Part shown: positions 56,367-64,000 of the stretch, piece by piece
Numbering within the stretch: position 1 is the stretch's first letter
Layout of the letters: each line of letters begins with the position of its first letter
NCBI RefSeq assembly: GCF_023100945.1
Contig: NZ_CP064689.1
Location: forward strand, 3,826,001 to 3,890,000
Origin: Bradyrhizobium sp. 200
GTDB taxonomy: Bacteria > Pseudomonadota > Alphaproteobacteria > Rhizobiales > Xanthobacteraceae
Length of the DNA stretch: 64,000 bases
Direction of reading: 5' to 3'
Notes under the pieces: generated by a model
Databases searched by the model: none
Told to the model about the DNA's origin: nothing
What the model saw: the letters and a program-made list of their open reading frames with translations, nothing else
Translations under genes and position numbers: made by a program

Positions 56367-57224
56367 ATGATTTCAGCGGCTTCTGACATTTCCTCTCCCG
56401 TCGGCGTCATCGCAGGCGGCGGGGCGATGCCGTTCGCGGTGGCGGATTCGCTTAGCCAGCGCGGGATCGCGCCGGTGCTGTTCGCGCTCCGAGGCGCCTG
56501 TGATCCGGCGCGCGTCGGACGTTTCCGCCATCACTGGATCTCGGTCGGGCAACTCGGCCGCGCGACAAAACTGTTCCGCAGCGAGGGCTGCCGCGATCTG
56601 ATCTTCATCGGCACGCTGCTGCGCCCGGCGCTGTCGGAAATCAGGCTGGACTGGGGAACGATCCGCGTCATTGGCCGCATCCTGGCGGCGTTTCGCGGCG
56701 GTGACGATCATCTGTTGTCGGGGATCGGCCGCATCCTCGAACAGGACGGTTTCCGGATGGTCGGCATCAGGGATGTCGCCCCCGACATTCTGATGCCGGA
56801 GGGAAGCATCGCCCGCGCCACGCCCGATTCCGCCGCCGGCGCCGACATCGCCAAAGGGCGGGAGGTGCTCGGCGCGCTCGGACCCTTCGACATCGGCCAG
56901 GCGGTGGTCGTGATCGACGGGCATGTGGTGGCGGTCGAGGACATCGAGGGCACCGACGGGCTGCTCGCGCGCGTGGCGCGGCTGCGCGAAGCAGGGCGCA
57001 TTCGCGCCAAGTCCGGCCGCGGCGTGCTGGTGAAGGCGCCGAAGAGCGGACAGGATCTGCGCTTCGACCTGCCGACCGTGGGTGTTAAAACCATCGAGGG
57101 CGTCGCCAAGGCCGGGCTTGCCGGCATTGCCGTGATCGCCGGCCATACGATTGCCGCGGACTCGCAAGTTATGATCGAGGCTGCGGACAAAGCCGGCCTG
57201 TTCATCCAGGGCTTACCCGCGTGA
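56367..57224 (+). CDS. lpxI: UDP-2,3-diacylglucosamine diphosphatase LpxI
   Basis: Hydrolyses UDP-2,3-diacylglucosamine to lipid X, replacing LpxH in alphaproteobacteria. 285 aa with DUF1009 features: VGVIAGGGAMPFAVADS at the N terminus, GDDHLLSGIGRILEQDGF mid-protein, VVIDGHVVAVEDIEGTDGLL and the C-terminal FDLPTVGVKTIEGVAKAGL. ATG 56367 lies 19 bases after lpxA. Its stop overlaps the GTG start of lpxB (GTGA). Confidence 0.94.
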   Translation: MISAASDISSPVGVIAGGGAMPFAVADSLSQRGIAPVLFALRGACDPARVGRFRHHWISVGQLGRATKLFRSEGCRDLIFIGTLLRPALSEIRLDWGTIRVIGRILAAFRGGDDHLLSGIGRILEQDGFRMVGIRDVAPDILMPEGSIARATPDSAAGADIAKGREVLGALGPFDIGQAVVVIDGHVVAVEDIEGTDGLLARVARLREAGRIRAKSGRGVLVKAPKSGQDLRFDLPTVGVKTIEGVAKAGLAGIAVIAGHTIAADSQVMIEAADKAGLFIQGLPA

Positions 57225-58414
57225 CGCCGGCGCGCGAGACCGCCGGGATGGAGCGGAGGGTCTTTCTGATCGCGACGGAAGAATCCGGCGATCGCCTCGG
57301 CGCCAACCTGATGAAGGTGCTGCGCCAGCGTCTTGGCGACGCGGTGCGGTTCGAGGGCGTCGGCGGCCGCGCGATGGCGCGCGAAGGCCTGGAGTCGCTG
57401 TTTCCGATCGAAGAGCTCTCGATCATCGGGCTTGCCGCCGTCGTCAAGGACCTGCCGAAGATCCTCGGGCTGATCAAGGAGACGGCGATCGCGGTGGTCG
57501 AAGCGGCCCCGGATATTCTCGTCATCATCGACAGCCCGGACTTTACCCATCGTGTCGCCAGGCGCGTTCGCGCCAAGGATCCCAAGCTGCCGATCGTCAA
57601 CTATGTGTCGCCCTCGGTCTGGGCGTGGCGGCCCGGCCGGGCGCGCGCGATGCTGAAATATGTCGACCACGTGCTGGCGCTGCTGCCGTTCGAGCCCGAG
57701 GCCTATCGCAGGCTGCGCGGGCCGCCCTGCAGCTATGTCGGCCATCCCCTGACCGAGCAATTGTCAACGCTGCGCCCGAATGCCGAGGAAGCCGCGCGGC
57801 GGGCGCAATCGCCGCCGGTGCTGCTGGTGCTGCCGGGAAGCCGGCGCAGCGAAATCCGCCACCACATGGCGGTGTTCGGCCAGGCGGTAGCGCGGCTGCA
57901 GGAGCAGGGCACGGCGTTCGAACTGGTGCTGCCGACCATGCCGCATCTGCAGGAGGCGGTCGTGGATGCGGTGAGGGGCTGGCCAGTGCAGCCGCAGGTC
58001 GTGATCGGCGAGCAGGAGAAGCGGGCGAAGTTTCGGATCGCGCATGCGGCGCTGGCCAAATCTGGCACGGTGACGCTCGAACTGGCATTGGCCGGGGTGC
58101 CGATGGTGACGGCCTACCGGACCGGCTCGGTGGAGGCCTGGATCCTGCGGCGCGCCATCAAGGTGAACTCGGTGATATTGGCCAATCTCGTGATCGGCGA
58201 GAACGTCGTCCCCGAATTCCTGCAGGAAGACTGCACGCCGGAAAAACTCGCCGCCGCGCTGCGCGATGTACTCGGCGATTCCGAGTTACGACGGAAGCAA
58301 CTCGAGGCCTTCGGCAAAATCGACGGCATCATGTCGACCGGCAACCAGCCGCCAAGCGTCCGCGCCGCCGATATCGTGCTGGCGACGATGTGGCAGGCGC
58401 GGCGGGGGAGTTAG
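57221..58414 (+). CDS. lpxB: Lipid-A-disaccharide synthase
   Basis: Joins lipid X and UDP-2,3-diacylglucosamine to form the lipid A disaccharide. 397 aa, GT19 glycosyltransferase with two Rossmann-like domains: FLIATEESGDRLGANLM near the N terminus, NYVSPSVWAWRPGRA, VLPGSRRSEIRHH and KSGTVTLELALAGVPMV. GTG 57221 overlaps the lpxI stop; ATG 57248 is an alternative start. Last of the lipid A genes here. Confidence 0.95.
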   Translation: MTPARETAGMERRVFLIATEESGDRLGANLMKVLRQRLGDAVRFEGVGGRAMAREGLESLFPIEELSIIGLAAVVKDLPKILGLIKETAIAVVEAAPDILVIIDSPDFTHRVARRVRAKDPKLPIVNYVSPSVWAWRPGRARAMLKYVDHVLALLPFEPEAYRRLRGPPCSYVGHPLTEQLSTLRPNAEEAARRAQSPPVLLVLPGSRRSEIRHHMAVFGQAVARLQEQGTAFELVLPTMPHLQEAVVDAVRGWPVQPQVVIGEQEKRAKFRIAHAALAKSGTVTLELALAGVPMVTAYRTGSVEAWILRRAIKVNSVILANLVIGENVVPEFLQEDCTPEKLAAALRDVLGDSELRRKQLEAFGKIDGIMSTGNQPPSVRAADIVLATMWQARRGS

Positions 58415-58420
58415 GTTTCG

Positions 58421-58500
58421 TAGCATGGGTGGAGCGAAGCGATACCCATCAATGCCAGCACAAGACGGCGATGGGTTTCGCTTCGCTCTACCCATCCTAC
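58421..58500 (+). repeat. Imperfect inverted repeat after lpxB
   Basis: Two arms of about 30 bp (58421-58450 and 58470-58500) are near-perfect reverse complements, with the shared core GAGCGAAGCGA flanked by ATGGGT/ACCCAT on both sides. The roughly 20-base centre is unique. I recall this type of palindrome as abundant in Bradyrhizobium intergenic regions. It may also serve as a bidirectional terminator between lpxB and the convergent gltA fragment. Confidence 0.75.
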
Positions 58501-58504
58501 AAAA

Positions 58505-58536
58505 GCAGAAAGCCGGACGCGATCGCATCCGGCTTC
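58505..58536 (-). terminator. Terminator hairpin of the truncated gltA copy
   Basis: Stem GCCGGA...TCCGGC around CGCGATCGCA (58512-58533), followed on the minus strand by a short T-rich tract (TTTCTGCTTTTG). It is homologous to the terminator after intact gltA at 59964-59997, showing that the duplication extended past the stop codon. Confidence 0.7.
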
Positions 58537-58562
58537 CAGTCTGTCGCATATGCGACCAGCGC

Positions 58563-59100
<538 letters not shown>

Positions 59101-59211
59101 CATAACTCACTCCTCGCGCCTCCGCTCGCTTCAATGGGCGGGGCGTAGTTTCCCTCTTCGAGGCGAAGCTATGTCAGGCGCGCCAGGAAGTTCAGGCGGG
59201 AAAGGCCCGTG

Positions 59212-59487
59212 TCAGAAATTCGGCTCGACATTGTGCTGAGCGCAGATGAGCCGAGCCTTCATCGTCGTCAGGTATGGATCCCTGCTGACCTGAATCAGCC
59301 GGGACGACCCGTGGCTTTCCTTGGTCACGAGAGGAGATCCGCCCTGAATGAGGGCTTCCTTCGGAAACCGATAGAGATCGCCGCTGCCCATTTCGACATA
59401 AGCGCCCGCTTCGGTCAGATCCTCCCACGCACATTCCGGGAGTTTCGTACGATGTGCAGATTCGATGGAGTTTTCTTGCTTGGCCAT
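59212..59487 (-). CDS. Hypothetical small protein between gltA copies
   Basis: 91 aa, no family recognised, though similar short proteins (with CAWEDLTEAGAYVEMGSGDL and a C-terminal CAQHNVEPNF) occur, as I recall, in Bradyrhizobium. Soluble, no signal. ATG 59487 is chosen over 59496 because AGGAG lies 9 bases upstream of the former and abuts the latter. It lies in the segment separating the gltA fragment from intact gltA. Confidence 0.65.
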   Translation of the reverse strand: MAKQENSIESAHRTKLPECAWEDLTEAGAYVEMGSGDLYRFPKEALIQGGSPLVTKESHGSSRLIQVSRDPYLTTMKARLICAQHNVEPNF

Positions 59488-59496
59488 GGCGTCCAT

Positions 59497-59963
59497 CTCC
59501 TATTTATGGTGCCCACCAGCGCCGCGCACGTTACCCCCATGCATGGCAGACGCAAGCCAAAAAGAGCTCCTAGCAACCATCGAGAGCTAAGCGGCTTTTT
59601 CAGTCCTCGGCGTACCGCGCCGGACGACGGTATTGGCGTAGATCAGGAGCTTTCGCGCGAGGGCGGCGCGGGAGTTCCGGGTGATCCCGGTGCGACCGTG
59701 GTGACTGCACTCGTATTACCAACACACTGCACACGACGCTGCGGGTGCAACGGGCACCCGGCATTCCCCAACGCCCTCATTCGGGCGAAAGCTTCTCGCA
59801 CCGGTCGGACGCATCGTGCCGCGGGACATAGACGCATGCATGAAATCGGAGCTACGTCATTGACAGTTGGCTTGTCCGCCGTGGCTCAACGAGCGAAGGC
59901 GGAAGCAACAAACAAATTGAATCCAATGCAATTCATCGCCCACAAACGCGCCATAGTCCCAAA
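59497..59963. other. Non-coding region between small protein gene and gltA terminator
   Basis: 467 bp in which I see no convincing gene. Short frames exist on both strands, but without ribosome-binding sites, codon bias or recognisable products. It must contain the promoter of the minus-strand gene at 59487, not identified. No repeat of the families noted elsewhere was found. Confidence 0.5.
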
Positions 59964-59997
59964 TGAAAAAGCCGGACGCGACGATCGCATCCGGCTT
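59964..59997 (-). terminator. Intrinsic terminator of gltA
   Basis: On the minus strand, a stem AGCCGGATGCGA / TCGCGTCCGGCT-like (59970-59996) is followed by TTTTTCATTT. It ends the gltA transcript 28-61 bases after the stop codon. A duplicated version lies at 58505-58536. Confidence 0.85.
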
Positions 59998-60024
59998 TCC
60001 AAACTCATGTGTATCTGACTGCGC

Positions 60025-61329
<1,305 letters not shown>

Positions 61330-61489
61330 CGTGATTCCCCGATGAAATCGTTACGAAAAACCGCGCCGACCCTGGTGCCATTTTTGCGGCAGCGGCAAGG
61401 GAAGCCGGATTGTCTAGAAGCGGCGCCAAAGGCGTAGCTTATTGCCCTGTGCACTGCAAGATGGCCGCGTGCCCCCATATGGTAGGGGC

Positions 61490-62914
61490 TTAACTGGCCG
61501 CCTGATCGCCGAGGCGGGCGAGGCATTCCTCCCGCCCCAGTACCGCCAAAACATCGAAAATTCCCGGTGAAGTCGTGCGTCCGGTCAGCGACACCCGGAG
61601 CGGCTGCGCGACGCCGCCGAGCTTGAGGTTTTTCTGCTCGGCGAAATTCCGCATCGCGGCTTCCGTGGTCTCGGCGTTCCAGTCGGTGACGGTTTCCAGC
61701 GCGGTCCGGAGTTGGCCGATCAACGCCCGGGTCTCCGGCGTCAGCAGGGCGGCCGCCTTCGGCTCGACCTGAAGCGGACGGTCGGCGAAGATGAAGTAGG
61801 CGCCCGAGATCAGCTCGATCAGCGTCCTGGCGCGCTCCTTCAGGCTCGGCATCGCCCGCAGCAATTGCGCGCGCGTGGTGTCGTTGAGTTTTGCCTTCAG
61901 CTCGGCGCCCTCGGGGACGTAATCCAGCACGCTCTCGAACTGGGACACCAACTCGCGGTCGTCGGCCTGGCGGATGTAATGGCCGTTGAGGTTTTCCAGC
62001 TTGGCGAAATCGAACCGTGCCGCGGAGCGGCCGATGGCAGGCAGGTCGAAGGCGTCGATCATTTCCTGCGTCGAGAAGATTTCCTGGTCGCCATGGCTCC
62101 AGCCGAGCCGGACCAGATAGTTGCGCAGTGCCGCCGGCAGATAGCCCATGGCGCGGTAGGCATCGACGCCGAGCGCGCCATGGCGCTTCGAGAGTTTTGA
62201 GCCGTCGGGCCCGTGGATCAGCGGGATGTGGGACATGTTCGGGATGTCCCAGCCGAGCGCATCATAGATCTGCTTCTGGCGCGCGGCGTTGATCAGATGG
62301 TCGTCGCCGCGGATGACGTGGGTGACGCCCATGTCGTGGTCGTCGACCACCACGGCCAGCATGTAGGTCGGGTTGCCGTCGCCGCGCAGCAGCACGAGAT
62401 CGTCGAGATTCTCGTTCTGCCAGACCACGCGGCCCTGGACCTGATCCTCGATCACGGTCTCGCCGTCTTGCTGTGCTTTCAGGCGGATGGTCGGCTTCAT
62501 GCCGGCCGGCGCCTGGGCCGGATCGCGATCCCGCCACATCCCGTCATAGAGACGGGTGCGGCCCTCGGCGCGCGCCTTCTCGCGCATTGCGGTCAGTTCT
62601 TCGGCGGTGGCGTAGCAGCGGTAGGCCTTGCCGCTGGCGAGCAATTGCTCGGCGACCTCGCGGTGACGCGCGGCGCGGCTGAACTGGTAGATGACCTCGC
62701 CGTCCCAATCAAGATCGAGCCATTTCAGGCCGTCCAGGATCGCGGCGATGGCCGGCTCGGTCGAGCGCTCGCGGTCGGTGTCCTCGATCCGCAGCAGCAT
62801 CTTGCCGCCGGTCTTCCTGGCATAGAGCCAGTTGAACAGCGCGGTCCGGGCGCCCCCGATATGGAGGAAGCCGGTGGGCGAGGGGGCAAAGCGTGTGACG
62901 ACGGAATCAGTCAT
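61490..62914 (-). CDS. gltX: Glutamate--tRNA ligase
   Basis: Class I synthetase charging tRNA-Glu, 474 aa. HIGH-type motif [20 protein letters not shown] at residues 9-28 and KMSKS-type motif [10 protein letters not shown] near residue 245; the C-terminal anticodon-binding region is helical. Divergent from glnS, with 142 bp between the two start codons, and followed by gltA 160 bp downstream without a clear terminator. Confidence 0.96.
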   Translation of the reverse strand: MTDSVVTRFAPSPTGFLHIGGARTALFNWLYARKTGGKMLLRIEDTDRERSTEPAIAAILDGLKWLDLDWDGEVIYQFSRAARHREVAEQLLASGKAYRCYATAEELTAMREKARAEGRTRLYDGMWRDRDPAQAPAGMKPTIRLKAQQDGETVIEDQVQGRVVWQNENLDDLVLLRGDGNPTYMLAVVVDDHDMGVTHVIRGDDHLINAARQKQIYDALGWDIPNMSHIPLIHGPDGSKLSKRHGALGVDAYRAMGYLPAALRNYLVRLGWSHGDQEIFSTQEMIDAFDLPAIGRSAARFDFAKLENLNGHYIRQADDRELVSQFESVLDYVPEGAELKAKLNDTTRAQLLRAMPSLKERARTLIELISGAYFIFADRPLQVEPKAAALLTPETRALIGQLRTALETVTDWNAETTEAAMRNFAEQKNLKLGGVAQPLRVSLTGRTTSPGIFDVLAVLGREECLARLGDQAAS

Positions 62915-63056
62915 TACCGGGGTGGGGCCTATGCTTGAACGGCCGTGGTGTATAGCAGGAACGGTGCATAACTAAAGCCTCGCCATCGGCAAAGTGGGCT
63001 TGGCTCATGGGGGCGAATTTGGCAGAAGGTTCGCCAATCCCTAACAGGAACTTAGG

Positions 63057-64000
<944 letters not shown>

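Noticed and set aside
59209..60018. Plus-strand 269-codon frame between the gltA copies
   Set aside because: It is antisense to the supported 91-aa gene and the gltA terminator, has no ribosome-binding site, and has no recognisable domain.

Overview
The window looks like chromosomal sequence from an alphaproteobacterium of the Bradyrhizobium/Nitrobacteraceae type. The evidence is high GC, the gene order rpsB-tsf-pyrH-frr-uppS-cdsA-dxr-rseP-bamA-lpxD-fabZ-lpxA-lpxI-lpxB-gltA, a short prolyl-tRNA synthetase without an editing insert, RNase J next to birA after the nuo operon, a copper cluster resembling the Bradyrhizobium pcuABCDE operon, and LexA boxes of the alphaproteobacterial GTTC-N7-GTTC type. 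Genus assignment is inference from recognised protein sequences; no search was run.

Layout: 1-7567 is the distal half of the respiratory complex I operon (nuoH, cut by the window start, to nuoN). 7607-11262 carries birA, rnj, methylmalonyl-CoA epimerase and two small membrane proteins. 11324-14924 is a patchwork: a methyltransferase cassette flanked by a duplicated gene tail, mtnK and an OpgC-like membrane protein. 15010-18583 (minus) is a complete CUT2-type sugar ABC transporter. 18733-19440 (minus) is a globin gene broken by a 111-bp two-hairpin repeat and preceded by a structured leader with an intrinsic terminator. 19719-27045 is a seven-gene copper-acquisition operon. 27220-30598 is proS-lolC-lolD, with an 833-bp IS5-family element inserted exactly in the lolD stop codon. 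31741-41926 holds an outer-membrane beta-barrel, a tiny membrane peptide behind two LexA boxes, dnaE, a lipoprotein, a CBS protein, a YbaK-type tRNA deacylase and a pseudo-caspase with a proline-rich tail. 42149-58414 is the translation/isoprenoid/envelope supercluster. 58415-63000 carries a truncated duplicate of gltA, intact gltA and gltX (all minus), and glnS begins at 63057 and runs off the end.

Most genes are housekeeping: energy (nuo, gltA), translation (rpsB, tsf, frr, proS, gltX, glnS), replication (dnaE), and envelope construction (lolCD, bamA, lpxD/A/I/B, fabZ, rseP, cdsA, uppS). The copper operon probably supplies copper for respiratory oxidases, functionally downstream of the complex I genes at the other end.

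The most interesting material is small or non-coding: (i) a 32-residue one-helix peptide directly behind tandem LexA boxes, a candidate SOS division inhibitor analogous to Caulobacter SidA; (ii) a leader RNA with mutually exclusive terminator and anti-terminator pairings ahead of the globin; (iii) repeat-element disruption of that globin; (iv) a recent partial gltA duplication that has lost a catalytic histidine; (v) four GANTC (CcrM-type) sites packed into a repeat at the cdsA start. No tRNA, rRNA or CRISPR array was seen.
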